From assembly GCA_017591395.1 (NCBI GenBank), contig WEDG01002894.1, positions 186,001 to 250,000 of the forward strand: DNA of 64,000 nucleotides. The letters run 5' to 3'. Position 1 is the stretch's first letter, and each line of letters starts with the position of its first letter. The DNA is from Schistocephalus solidus (taxonomy: Eukaryota; Platyhelminthes; Cestoda; Diphyllobothriidea; Diphyllobothriidae). The position numbers were made by a program, and so were the translations under genes. The notes beneath the pieces were generated by a model. The model was not told the DNA's origin. It was given only the letters and a program-made list of their open reading frames with translations, and searched no databases. Positions 11,360 through 23,479 of the stretch are shown here, piece by piece.

Positions 11360-11657
11360 TTACCATTATCTGGGATGAGGTCCCGTACCAAATGCTCAAC
11401 ATGGGCACACGTAGGTGCAGGCTCATGCCGCACCCCTGCTCTCCCACTACGTTGGAGATTATTCATCTGCGCCTGACCCCACCTCCGGCTTCTTGAATAG
11501 GTTTTGACACCGGGCCCAGCCGGGTAAGGAAAGAGAGAGTGCGGTAGATGCAGTGCAAGTCTACGATCACTTAAAACTAATTTGCGCGTCAGTCACCACC
11601 CCTGCACCACACCTGCGTGGAGCATACGGTGGATATCGTCGGACTTCAACGGTCGAA
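11360..11657 (+). mobile_element. Decayed LINE 3'UTR fragment
   Basis: Bases from about 11460 to 11657 follow the terminal part of the LINE 3'UTR seen at 51.8-51.97 kb. Landmarks are TGACACCGGGC, GAGAGAGTGCGGTAG, CACTTAAAACTAATT, CCCTGCACCAC, GGAGCATACGGTGGA and the terminal GGTCGAACT. The hairpin before that terminus is altered in this copy. The leftmost 100 bp are only weakly similar. Confidence 0.75.
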
Positions 11658-12117
11658 CTAACGTTTATGTGAAACAGATAGCTCTCAAAATGTAATTTTT
11701 AATCTTCTGGCCAGCTCTAATGTGGGAAAACTTTAGAAACAAACTGAAATGCGTATCTCGAACGAGAGATGGGTTCAGTGGTAAAACAAGTGAGAACCGA
11801 ATGCTTTGGCACATGACTTCGGGACATTTGGCTTACTTTCTATGTTCAGAGCCGTTGTGTGTGATGGAAGTGATCAAGCAGAATGTCGACACACTTCATT
11901 GGATTATTTCTCAGCAAAAGTTGTGCTGGCAAGGACTTCTGGGCGTGGACTGGTGTTCATTCACCGATATGTTCATCGGAACATCTTGCTTCCAAATCCA
12001 CTAGCCAAAATCGATGACTTCCTTGCATAGATTACTCTTTGCATTTTCGGGTGAATCTAAACTTTCCAAACTCGTTTATGCGAACTGAAACCGCCTCAAA
12101 AAGAAGTGTGTTCATTG

Positions 12118-12830
12118 TTCGTGCATACCGACCAAATTACCACTACCAAAGCCAAAATAGTGACTCTAAGGTCTCAAGCGTCTCCGAACCACAACATTAA
12201 TACCCAAACCCCTCCAACAAGCCCACACTGGCAACAAACATCTCGCACACGGCGTGGCTTCACCGGAACTCTCCAGAGCCGATGCAGCAACATTCCGACA
12301 GCTTACCTACTGCCTCTGTAAATTTCTCCATCGTCGCCACTGCAACAAGCCCCACGGCGACCACAACCACCACCGTCACTGGTGATCACACTCCGAATGC
12401 CATGTCATCGACTTCAATGACCATCATATCCTCCACCATCCCTGCCGTCACCCCTGCGACGACGACAACCAACTCTCCTGCTTCCATCACCCGTGCGAAA
12501 GCTCATGATAACTCGTAAACCACCACCACCCTCACCAAAATCACTCCCCACCATCAGCGATGAGGACCCGATCCCAACCTATCCCCATTGCGATCGCATC
12601 TTCATCTGAAGCATCGGCCTGTTCGGTCACTTGAATATCCATCATTTCTTTTCCGGCGCACTAGGGCCAGGAGACCCAACATACACTCGCCGTATTCGCC
12701 TCTATTTTCCGCACTGCCCACACAAATTCACTCACCACATTGGCCTACTCGGTCGCAAGCATATTCAAGATAGCGGAATTCACCGCAGTATCGACACACC
12801 TTGCACACCCTAGAAAGCTCCCATTTCTCA
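12118..12830 (+). mobile_element. Zinc-finger end of a degraded LINE
   Basis: The translated sequence follows the C-terminal region of the LINE at 49.5-50.4 kb: the basic segment preceding the fingers (12118-12300), the Ser/Thr-rich linker (12300-12540), and then fingers with PHCDRIF (about 12577), GLFGHL and CPHKFTHHIGLLG (about 12716). Several cysteines are lost and stops intervene. The 5' part and almost all the 3'UTR are missing. The next element (12945-14180) is in the opposite orientation, so the two converge. Confidence 0.75.
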
Positions 12831-12944
12831 ACTACGAGCGCTCCCCCTATCTGCAGTGCAGCCAACGCTAGAAGCATCACCACGCAATTGACTTAAAGAT
12901 ACCCAATCTATCCAGTCCACAGTGCCACCGAAATGTGCACCTCA

Positions 12945-14180
12945 GCAAGACGAGGGCCGAGACGGTGACATTTACATGAATTAATGTACAGTGACGTCAG
13001 CCCTGTGTTGCGTCTACCGCACTCTGTCCTCCTCACACGCCTGAGTCCATGATCATGATAGAAACAGAAAAATCAGATGCAGAATCGAATGCAGGTGGCT
13101 GACACGGTGTGAACGTGCGCTTAGGAATGTCACGGCACCCTCTGGTTAGTGCACAAAAAACCTGGATTTCAGACAACAATAACGGGTGGTCGACTCCGAT
13201 CCCACAGATTGTAAATGACATAGAAGCCGCATTAAGAAGAAAGCCATTGCAGCCTGGCCCTCACTCCGCCAGTCCATCAAACCCCACAACTACACACAGA
13301 GCTGACTGCGAGGTCCGAATTATCCCATGCGTTGGCAGCCTTCCCAAACGAGGACTTTTAAAGCACTCTCATAGTCTCAGGCTAGTGCCACGAGGAGAAG
13401 TATCCGGAGAACACTTACTTGAGAAGTGCCCATTTAGTTCTTGCGTTGTGTTTTTGATGTTGGTGAGTAGATTGCGGTGGTTTGGTATGGCCGGCGGTGT
13501 TCTGCCGCAGGCTTCAGCGGAGGCGCATCTGGCCTAATAAACTCATGCGCTGAGGGAAGGTTCGTGGGCACTGTGTGCAGTTGAGACGGGTGCAGTTTGT
13601 GTATGCTGTTGCTCCTGACATTGGTACACCAGTCTCATGTGCTATGGATTTTCAAATGACCGACCAGGCCTATGCGTTAGGTACATGTGTGGTGGCAATG
13701 CGGCAAGATAGTTTGGGAGCTATAGAGTCATTTGCGATAGTGAGGTTACTAGTGTTGGCCGCACTGGTGGGTGGGGATTTGTTAGGGCTGGAGTCAGACG
13801 AGTTGCTGAATATGCAATTTGTGATTGGTGTGCCGTTACTGCGGTTTATTCCGCTTTCTTGGATACGTATGTGACCGAATAAGCCAATGTGGCGAGTGAA
13901 TATGCGTTGCCATTGCGGACAGTGGAGGCAGATGCGGTGAGTGTATGTCGGGAATTTTGGCATTGGCCCGCCGGTCACAGTGTGATGTATTCGCAAGTGG
14001 CTGATCAGGCTGTCTCAGATGAATGTGCGGTTGCTTTGAGGACAGGGTGAGGTCGATTCCCCATTGTTGGTGGTGGGGCTATGGTCAGAGTAGTAGTTAG
14101 TAGAGCACTGGAAGTAATCTGACCGGTGTTTGGGTGGGAAACCTGGTGGTGGTCGTGTATGGAAACGGCCAGGTTCCTGG
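12945..14180 (-). mobile_element. Degraded LINE copy: 3'UTR and zinc fingers
   Basis: On the plus strand the 3'UTR end comes first (GACGGTGACA near 12958, CTACCGCACTCTGTCCTCCTC near 13015). The body follows (CATTGCAGCCTG near 13240, GGCAGCCTTCCCAAACGAGG near 13335). Beyond about 13490 the minus strand encodes decayed C2H2 fingers (CLHCPQWQRIFTRHIGLFGH around 13930; SPCPQSNRTF near 14040), followed by the Ser/Thr linker. It is old and interrupted by stops. Confidence 0.75.
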
Positions 14181-15424
14181 GTACTCGTCACTGCCCAAAT
14201 AAGAGAATACCTAATTCCAGTCTGCAACACCTTCCATTCTGATAGACAAGGCCAACTTGTCATCCGCTAGAGATCGAAGCATAAAGGAGCCGGACTAACC
14301 TTATGCTTGCCGGTACTCAGGAGACAATTACTCCAAGTTACCAAGGAGTGCATTTTAACAACAGGTTTAATGGCCTACGTGCGACAGCTTGAACATCAAA
14401 TTTATGAAAATTTTGATATCACCATCATCCGAGACGCTTATGGCTGAAAAACGGAAGCAAAAAAAATCAGAACATGAGAGGGCATCATCGGTAAGCGGAA
14501 CGATCACCGTTTCACCGAATTTCGGGTTCTCTACGGGCAAGACGGCTTTACTTCGGCGCTTCAAGTGTTATTTAACCCAGGAGAGGCAAAATAGATAATC
14601 CAAACACTGACCATTTTCACGTCGCGCAACATGTGTCTTTTTCAGTAATTTGAATTACAGGTTGCCAAACAAAAGCATTATCGGCCAACGGTATGCGAGT
14701 ATGCTGATAACATGGCTTCACTCTCGACACCAAAACGAAAAAGGGAAAAAAGTTGCATCAAAAGAACGTTAAAGGTTTAGATGAGAACGAAGCTCCAGCA
14801 ACAACGATCCATACGAAAACACAGCATACTTTAGATCTTGTCAACGATTGACAACGAACATTCTATGGTAGGGAAGGTAAACAAATTAGGGCTGCAATAG
14901 ACTAAATATTGAAGACTAAAGCAGAATGAGTGATACGACATGGGTTACTTGATTTACCATTAAAATTATCCACTCACTGGGAACAGAATTACATACTTAA
15001 ATAATATTTTCTAATGTTTTTTGCTCTTTATGAAAGAAACACCTTTCTAGAGGAGACCAACAAGAAGAATTTCGCTTGATATTTATTGCCTTATTTTGAA
15101 GCACGGGATATCTTGGTCAATAGGTTATACAACTCATAGGCTCAGAAAAGTTTCTGTTTTGCTAATCTAGACTTAACGAAAAGCATGCGTTTTTAAGGCC
15201 GAGTTTTGGTCCATTTTAGCATAGAGTGGTCGCCAAACTTCCAAATAACTGACAGAAACCTTATATTTGGTATTATGTGGAATATTCCTCAGGAAGGTTT
15301 GCAATAATCAATGATATGAGCTCAGCAATGTTGGGCATTCTAAACGCACTTTAATCATTGTACTATAAATATGTTGCACGAAAGTGAATTTGAGGATTCT
15401 GACAAATCACACGCCATCGTCAGT
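14181..15424. other. AT-rich stretch without a recognised gene
   Basis: Only short, unconvincing open frames are present, such as 14389-14598 (+) and its antisense 14367-14564 (-). No repeat family seen elsewhere in the window matches. Confidence 0.5.
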
Positions 15425-16140
15425 CAAGCATACCCAACCCCCGTGTTTTGCATGTTCTGTCGCTCAAACTAGACGGCTGTTGATTGGAAGTCAAATGCAC
15501 TAAACATTGAGCCACGGGCTCGTTGTCCTATCTTTTTGATGTTGTATATTAACAATGGTGCGGGGAATGCTCACCGATGGATTACGGGCCGACTCGTCTT
15601 GCTGGGGATCGCTCTTTAGCTTAACCACCTTCCGCACAGCGGTTATTTGTACAGACAGAATGACATTACTGAGAAATTCAAGGGAGATTGGGATGGCTTT
15701 TTTGGCTCATTAACCATCATCAGCAAGCTATACTTAACATAATGTTGTGCAACCCCTGAGGATGGAACACATGATAAGAAGCGTAACTACATAACAATCG
15801 GGTCAATAATTTGTTGTCTTATCTGACGCAATTGAGTATATTCATAATGGTTATTATGGCGCATAGCGATCGGGTTACCGGACATACTCGTCCTGTTGAG
15901 AGTTGGCGCTCACTCTCGAGTTCCACCAGCATCAGAAAAGCGATCATGGGCTCGCTGTTCTGTCGGTTGCGATTGGGTATATTAAGAATGGTAGGGATGT
16001 ACTTATCCATCGCTTTACGAGAAACACGCGTCCCGATGAGACTTGGGCTCACTCTGAGCCCCTTCAGCAACCACACAGCGGCTAGTTTAATAGGTAGAAT
16101 GACATTACCGATAAATTCAAGGGATACTGGAATTGCATGG
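15425..16140. repeat. Degenerate, about two-copy relative of the 308-bp satellite unit
   Basis: The first copy (about 15425-15735) retains the tRNA-like side (GCCACGGGCTCGTTGTCC), then TATTAACAATGGT, ACTCGTC, CGCACAGCGG, CAGACAGAATGACATTAC and CATCATCAGC. The second (about 15790-16140) retains CTCGTCC, CCACACAGCGGCTAG, GTAGAATGACATTACCG and TCAAGGGA. The order is the same as in the 595-5172 array but divergence is much higher, so this is an old copy of the same family. Confidence 0.8.
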
Positions 16141-17627
16141 AATGAATACTGATGATTCCGATGCTTCCTATTACTTCTGCATCTAGAATCCTGCTTTGCC
16201 ATCTGAGCTTCATAATAATGCGGAGGTAGCTAAGGTGAATCTTGTGTGTTCTCGGTTGTTTCTTATCGACTGTCCGCGTTTCTACGCAGTGCGGCAGTCT
16301 TGTCAAGAGCGCGGCTTTGGGTATCTTCATTTCGATGTTGTGATTTAGGCCTTCGTTATCCTACGCGAGATCTTACAGCTGGTCGAGTGCTTGGCTGACT
16401 TCGGAGATCCCATGTATAATCATTCATTTTGATGCTTCGTGAGACTGTACTGCCTAATAAGATGCATATTTACACATTTTGGATTTCGGTTACGCTTGTC
16501 ATGATGCGCGAGTCTTGGTATGAAGTATTTGGCGACGGCTGATGCATGACCAGCGCTTCATACACAAAAAGGCTTCGTCCGAATTTAGTGCAGTCAATAA
16601 CGAAGAGGCCCGTTAGCCCTTTGATGATTGCTTTGTTCGGGGCACTGTTTGTCCAGGCGTCCGCGCAGAGGAGTTCATGGACAGCAGGTGTTTAAGTGCG
16701 CGTGAGAGCTTGCATTAGTCGAGTATTAAGGAACTGACTATCGGTCCTGTAGACGATGTTGACCCTAGGACACTTTAGGCGGCCATCATCATAACAGAGT
16801 GAGGGCACCCATGCTTCACACAATTAATCACTACTACGTCTCTCGAGTCTACTCCCTTTTTCCGCGAATCGTGCTATCACCTTATTGCTGGATCGTAGGT
16901 GCTGACGATGGTAAGTATATTAGCTCACCGAGGAGGCAAACCCAGGCTCATATTATGTTCGTTATTGCCTAACAGCAGATACGCTAGTTGTTCACAGATG
17001 TCATTCCAGGTGGAAAAATGCTACTCCTCCTTCTTGTCACTCTGCATTTGGGCGGTCGCTCAGGAAGCAGGTTTAAACGTCACCCAACTCATACAGCTCG
17101 TTTGGATAGGGAATCAGTCTCGCAAAGCGTTGCGATGTCCACATTGCGGCGCGCGAGTTTTCGAGCAACCAGCACCATCCTCAACCAGTTGCTCCGGGGA
17201 TTTTTTAAGATATAACGAAGATAACAGCCCGCCAGATTACGTGTAATCACTAGTAGTCTGTGGGCTAGGGTGACAGAAATATGCACAGGGGTTTTTATTT
17301 GATTGCTCTTACCGTGAGTTGTTTACCTGTGAGCCATGGTCAACTTGCAGATAATGTGGTCCCAGCATTTGTGTGTGTGGCACCTTTTCCAGTGCCCCTG
17401 TGAAGGGGGTAAGCAGTGCTGTCCCTAAATATAACTGCTGAGACAGCCCAGACGGCTTTTGAACTCCACTGTGGGTCATGGATTTGCTTAGTCAAAAAGA
17501 GATCTGGGTTGACCTGGGCCGTCTAAGAGATCACCTGTCACCTTGTCCGTATAACTTTCTCAAAGTGAGAAGGAGGTGGAGGGCGGGAAATGGGACATGA
17601 CTACCGAATGTTGTGGCATACAAAACG
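16130..17627 (-). mobile_element. Degraded, internally deleted zinc-finger LINE, 5' part
   Basis: On the minus strand the order is as follows. At 17627-17290 is a 5'UTR homologous to 45245-44863 (GTGCTGTCCCTAAATA, CCCAGACGGCT, GTGGGTCATGG on the plus strand). At 17200-17089 is the endonuclease start (NPRSNWLRMVLVARKLARR). A deletion follows. At about 16680-16510 is a degenerate catalytic region of the reverse transcriptase, where LHELLCADAW stands in place of the usual L-F-A-D-D motif, with VMHQPSPNTSY further on. At 16330-16140 is the region after the reverse transcriptase (LRIIMKLRWQSRILDAEV). The 3' half is missing. Confidence 0.8.
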
Positions 17628-19450
17628 CCGATATACCCATTTGGCTTTACCGGCCGGTCAAGGTGGTTACCGAGGTATGGCCACTAGACAAAGCCTAGCT
17701 TCGGGTGACAGTTAAGTGATGCAAGGAACAGCCACGGTCCGCACGAGGCACATGATATGATCCACCACCACTATCCCTTTAATCCCATAGCTAGAACCAG
17801 CACCTGAGCCTTGGAACACAAAAAATGTACAATTAAAGGGAATCCTTTCGTTCCAAGGTCTCGTATTTGAGACTAGGTCCCCTTTACGATTACACTATAT
17901 GTGTCCATGAATATGTTGTCCCTGCCTTCAATTGAAGGATACCAGAGACAAGGAATTCTCGCGTGGATTTTTGTGCGTCGGGCCTCATTATGAAAAACAA
18001 CTATGAAATTACTTCCATTATATAAAATAGGCTTGTTCCTAACCGCGTAGAGCAGTATCGGGCTGCTCCTCGTGACAAAAAGTTTGTACAATCCAATGTT
18101 TTTGAAACAGCGGTCTAAATTTGGTTTGTAACTTCAGGTTGGTCGTGTTTTTGAAATAGCAATAAGCAAATTAGTGTTAAAAATACTTCGAGTTGGACCC
18201 TTCTAGCTAAACTTCAGGTGTATCAGTTTGCAAGTAAACAATTGCTGCTTTTAATAGTTTTCGAAACAATCGAACACTGCCTATACCACTGTGTCACAGA
18301 GGCGAACCTTTCAGCATCTTCGACTTCAGATTACTTTGAAGCCTAGAAAAGCCCAGCATCAGCACTCACGCATTTGCTCGATTCGCGTCAGTTGTGTAGT
18401 TCCCAAGTCTGCTGTCAAAGGTGAACGGAGACATCGCGACGAAGGAAAGGTCATTACTTGCGTCTGATCTACAGTATTTAGTTAATTTCGTTACCCAGTC
18501 AAACTCTAACCGTTGCTCAGTTCTCTTCAGGCGGGTTTACACCCCAGGCTTATAAGTTAACATAGTTTTATTCAGTTATCCAAGCATGGCTACTGTAACA
18601 TATAAGATCCAATTTTGCGGAAAGGAAATAAATGTGCGAAGACGGACAAACCCGGGCCGTGGGTCCCAGCACGTCACAATGAATGGCGAACCAGCAAGAC
18701 TACCGAGAAACGACCTCCTCTCCCGAATGAACGACTCTTCGTTCTCGGTTGTTTCCTCTCAGTAATGCCAGAACACGAAATTTCGTTCTCTTCGTTACCA
18801 GTGAAGCTTACGTCAGACAGAAAAAGTTTAAGTTTTATTTTGAAAAACTTTCGTAGGACTAGACAGCAGCTTGGTGTTGCGTTCGATTTTCCTTGTTTAT
18901 GTAACCCGCTCTAAGTTTGCTGGTGCAAAGGGGCTTTCATCAAGAATTCGAAATCTGGTTGTTTTGGCAAAACTATTTTCGCCAGTAGAAATCACCACTA
19001 GCGCGTGGCTCAATGCTCTAGAGGAAGTAAACGTTTTACTAGCCGAAAAATAACCTCAATGCAACGCAAAATTTTCAATTAATGCTGGTGATCCCCAGCT
19101 TATTTTTGATGTTGACTCCCCCTCTTCTACTACTAGCTAGCCTTTCTCTGTCTTTCCGGCGGCCAAAAGTCAATCCCACTTCGTACGAGATCATTTGTTT
19201 CCTGTTTTTAGTGAAACCTGTGGGTTTTTAATCTCTACTAGAAGCACTTGTAGAAGACAAATGTTTTATCCTCTAATGTCCGACGAATGTCATCCCTTAA
19301 CTTATATGCGCCAGTAACGTAAGAAGAAAATAACTAGTCAATAAACGTAACTTAGTCAAATTCTACAAAAATTGTGTGTTAATTTTTATGGTAGTATTCT
19401 AACCCTACGACAAAAATGCTTTGTTTTCTCACTAAAATACGCCCCCTCCT
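17628..19450. other. No recognised gene
   Basis: No convincing coding frame or known repeat was found. A 99-codon frame at 18615-18914 (+) has no recognisable features. Confidence 0.45.
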
Positions 19451-19600
19451 AGGAGAACGGAGCTCAAAATGTAATGTGAGGAAAACATTGAAGCGTTAGG
19501 CATAATGTACAAGTTGGTAACAATCAGGAGAACGGAGCTCAAAATGTAATGTGAGGAAAACATTGAAGCGTTAGGAATAATGTACAAGTTGGAAACAATC
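19451..19600. repeat. Exact-frame tandem duplication, 2 x 75 bp
   Basis: AGGAGAACGGAGCTCAAAAT starts at 19451 and again at 19526, and the following 75 bp are nearly identical. The duplication lies at or just beyond the 3' end of the Ty3/gypsy polyprotein, so it is probably in that element's 3' non-coding or LTR sequence. Confidence 0.92.
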
Positions 19601-22600
19601 AGGGAAATGGACACGGCGACCACAGCGCGTAAGGGATGGATTTGGTGGGGTGGGGAGGGGAAGGGAGGGCGCAGGGTTATTAGGTGTGAGCCAAGGCTGG
19701 GAAATCGCAAGAGGCACTGTATTGGACGGCGAATGCTGTGATGTTTGGGCGGTTGAAAAAGGCTCGGTATAAGCCACCTTCAGGCCATCGACTTATAATA
19801 CCTCAGTGCGGTCGCTATTAATGATTTTTAAATGCTTGTATGTGCTTTATAGAACTCGAAATGGTCCGTCGAACGGCTGTTGTAGTAGCTTACAAACACC
19901 ATCTACTCGGACAAACACAAAGCCAGTAAGGGTCGATGTATGCCGGAGCGCGTGAATCTATGGCCCGGAGATTATTCATTGCTGGACATAATCAGTACGA
20001 TCCATGTTGGCTAAGCTTTGACTCTGTCCAAAAAATCCCCGGGAATACGAAGGTTAGTGCCGCAAATAATTTCGGCAGAGGAGCACTCCAAGTCGGGTTT
20101 GAAAGCGGTAAGGCTACCGAGCATAAACAAGGCCAGATGCTCGCTTTAGTGAAATGGGTTGTCATAGGCCTGGAGCGAGGCTTTGCGCTGACGGTGAAAA
20201 CGTCCGACTAAACCATTGGATGAGGGATTATAGGCCGCAGTGCGTATGCAAGAATATCCGAGGAGGTTCACGAGGCCATTAAAAAGTCGAGATTCAAATT
20301 GCGGTCCTCTATTAGTGATGATAGTTTGGGTAACACCATAATGGGAGATCCAGTGTTCTATAAATGTGCGAGCGACAGTATCTGCAGTTATATTTTAAAG
20401 TGGAGTTGCGATGGGCCACCGCGTAAATCGGTCAATTTCAGTTAGCAAGTAATTACAACCACTAGATGTTGGTAAAGGAGATACTTGATCTATATGCACG
20501 TGTGCAAAGCGTGCGTCAGATGCATGAAAAGTGGCAAATAGGGCTTTGTAATGCTGTCCGATTTTGACTTTTTGACAGGCTAAACATGCACGGCTGATGT
20601 AAATGTTCATACTGCCAGACGAAACGCTCGCTGACTATGCGCTGAATATCCCCGGTGCTAGGATGAGCAAGATTTGGCACCACGGTAAAAATCATCTCGT
20701 TTCATCTCGCTTGGTACTACAGGTCGAGAGGAACCACCCGATAGATCACACAAGATGGGAACTCAGGTAGAAGACAGAAGAATGGTTTTGATCTGAAGAC
20801 TATTATTTTCAAAATTTTCAGTAAAATTCGGTTTTTGCTGCAGTTCTGACATGCACTCAAAGGCAATGGAAGGGTGAGGAATGGCGTTGATTCCAGGTCG
20901 AGAAAGACAGTCAGTGACTTGATTAGAAAGTCCTTTAGAAAATAAAATATCAATAGCGTATTGAGGAAATAAAATGGAGATGGTGGGCCTCTCGGGGAAA
21001 ATACTTAACAGAGAGAGTAGAGGAGGCATATGTAAGCAGCTTGTGGTCCGTATAAATAAAAATCTTTGCCTTCAACAGAGGAACGAAAAAGTTTAATGGT
21101 TAAAGAAATAACGAGGAGTTCTCTACCAAAAGTGCTATAAAGAGTTTGGGAGGGTGTCAATTTTGCAGAATAGAAGGCCAAAGCTTGGATGCTCGTGAAG
21201 TTTTGTTGCGGAAGAGTTGCACCTATGGCGCAATTGGAGGTATCAGCAACAATGGAGAACGGAACATCAGTTAGAGGGTAAAAAAGAGCAGTTGTATCCA
21301 CAATGGTCTCTTTGAAACGTTGAAAAGCGTCCACAGCTATGTCAGGAAAATAAAACTCGCAGTTGCTTCCACGTAAAGATTCGTGAGAGGTAGCATCGCT
21401 TAGGCATTGTGAGGGATTAAGCGACAATAAAAGTTGACAAGGTGCAGTTATCGGAAAGAAGAAGGAGTCAGGAACTCGCGAAAAGCTGCGAATTTTGTGT
21501 CTATGGGATGACAACCAATCGCATATACACGGTTTTCGAGGAACAGGTGCGAGGGAACACCAAAAACGAATAAAGAGTCGTTAATGAAAACACCAAATTC
21601 GGTTCAATCGTTCAGAAATGAGACGTAGTTGTTGTAGGTTTTCTTGGTCACTGGAACTTGTGACCAGAACATCATCGACATTAAAAACAAAGGGTAAGTC
21701 TTGGAGGACTTCGTTGATACGAAGTTGACACGCCTTAATTGAGATTTGAAGTCCAACAGGCATTCTGACAAACTCGAACGTTTTAATGGAGGTATTATTA
21801 ACTGCTTTGGAGAGCAAATGAAGAGTTAGGTGACTTATGGTCATTCGAAGTGGGTGTAATTATACTAATATCAACATCAGTGTCCACAAGGAAGTTCTGT
21901 CGAAAATGTGGAGATGGGACAACAAAGTTCGTCGCCGCTACTAGTTGGCAGGTATTTTTCCGCCGGTGATTTCTTGTACCGACACAGAGACTGGCAGTTA
22001 TGGGCATCTGATCCATAAGTGTCATGATACCAGCAGCAACCACCGTTTGTGGAGTGGCCCGAAACTGGAGTGGGAGACCTCGGTTGGTGAGTATTGGAAG
22101 GGCTTCGATGGTTATATATACAACTAACACTAAGATGGGAATCTTCAAGTGTGCAGGAATCCAGGCGCTTTACAACATAATCAATTTTAGGTGTAGCTAT
22201 GGCATGGATAGATGCATTAACTGTAAGAGGCATTTGCTAGTACTCGATGACGCGGTCAGATGTCTCACTACGCACTTGGACAGATGCTGAAGGGATGTTG
22301 GGCGCATTAATAGCTTTCACAGAGGAAGGCAGCCGCTGAATAAAAAAAACTGCTTTAAAATTGTGCTATCAAGCTTTTGACCATCCGCTAGCTGCTCCAG
22401 GTGCCTAAGAAGCTGCAAGGTCTTCGTCGCACATCAAATGCTAAAGACTTTTTGTGATGATAAAGAGATGGGGGATAAAGGTGCCTCCTTTAGAACAGTA
22501 TATGGGGCCTCTGATTGTGAACTATTGATAAAATCTCGCAGGTCAGTAGCAATTTCCATTAGCAATGCCACCACGACATGACGGAATTTTGTATTCTCGC

Positions 22601-22730
22601 TTGTAATTCGCCGAAGAGTAAAACGTGATTCGTTTGTGCGCAGCCACAGCGCAATAGCACTGACCCATATGGCAGGAAATTCGAAAGTGTGAACTCCTGT
22701 TTTTCGTCTGTCCGACAGATTTGGTGTTCA
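19571..22730 (-). mobile_element. Ty3/gypsy LTR retrotransposon remnant, CsRn1-like
   Basis: Read on the minus strand. Gag pieces lie at 22620-22300. At about 22035-21980 is a CHCC-type knuckle, CWYHDTYGSDAHNCQSLC. This motif is known from CsRn1-type elements of trematodes, in place of the usual CCHC. The protease remnant (NFLVDTDVDISIITPT, with DTD where DTG or DSG is expected) is at about 21900-21840. Reverse transcriptase (FEFVRMPVGLQIS, FVFNVDDVLVTSS) is at 21844-21600. RNase H (FSIVADTSNCAIGATL, AFYSAKLTPSQ) is at 21350-21100. Integrase (CQKVKIGQHYKALF, HIDQVSPLP, LLTEIDRFTRWP) is at 20610-20395, continuing to about 19900, and the frame ends with RRVHFPDCF near 19605. Stops and frameshifts are present throughout, and paired LTRs were not found. 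Confidence 0.88.
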
Positions 22731-23479
22731 TAATTAGATGAGGTAGGTCGGAGGTCTAATAATTTGACTAGATGACTGACTCATTGGTTAAAGGCAGCAA
22801 TGGTATTTGTTGAAAAGTTAAGGCACCTTAGATAGCAGATAGAAACTGGTAACAATAATATGCCGAATGAAAAATAGGAAGAATGGATGCTACTGGAAAT
22901 CGTTAGGCAAATAAATGAAACAGAAGGCGCTCTAAACCAAAGAGGTCAGTATCAGTATATTTGAGGGAGATATAGGTGAGTAACCTTTGAATTCCCTACT
23001 TGTACATGCAAATTGTGTTATTAGAAAAATAGTATCTCGGGATGTTGACGTGGCCAATTGATATGAGCCAACTCGGTGGAACATGTTTGAAAAAGAGCAG
23101 ACAGTGATAAAAAAATCTGTTGCCCTTGGGGAGCGGGGTCCAACGGGGGCATCGAGGAGGTCGCTAAGTGATTTCAAAGGCAAAAATATCCGCCCAGATC
23201 ATCCTCGGTCCGTTGCGATTCAAAGCAAGGAAGAATGTTCTTAGACCACATGGACTATGGCCGCCAGGCTTGGCTGATGCGAACACTCACGGTTTTACCA
23301 AGGTGTGCGGATATTTAAGCAGGGAAGACCTCGGGGACTTCCGCATGGGAATTATGGGATAGTGCGAGCCCTCGAATCCAAATATACACATAAAGAAATG
23401 TTACACAAATATAGCTATTAGTATTATAAATACCTTATTTCTGACATCACTCTTGCAGCTTTCAGTTCGTGTTGTATCT
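22731..23479. other. No recognised gene
   Basis: No coding frame or repeat was recognised. The right end may contain the 3'UTR of the CR1-like LINE that follows. Confidence 0.4.

Noticed and set aside
12300..12520. A Thr/Ser-rich secreted or mucin-like protein
   Set aside because: It aligns with the Ser/Thr/Pro linker between fingers 1 and 2 of the LINE zinc-finger region.
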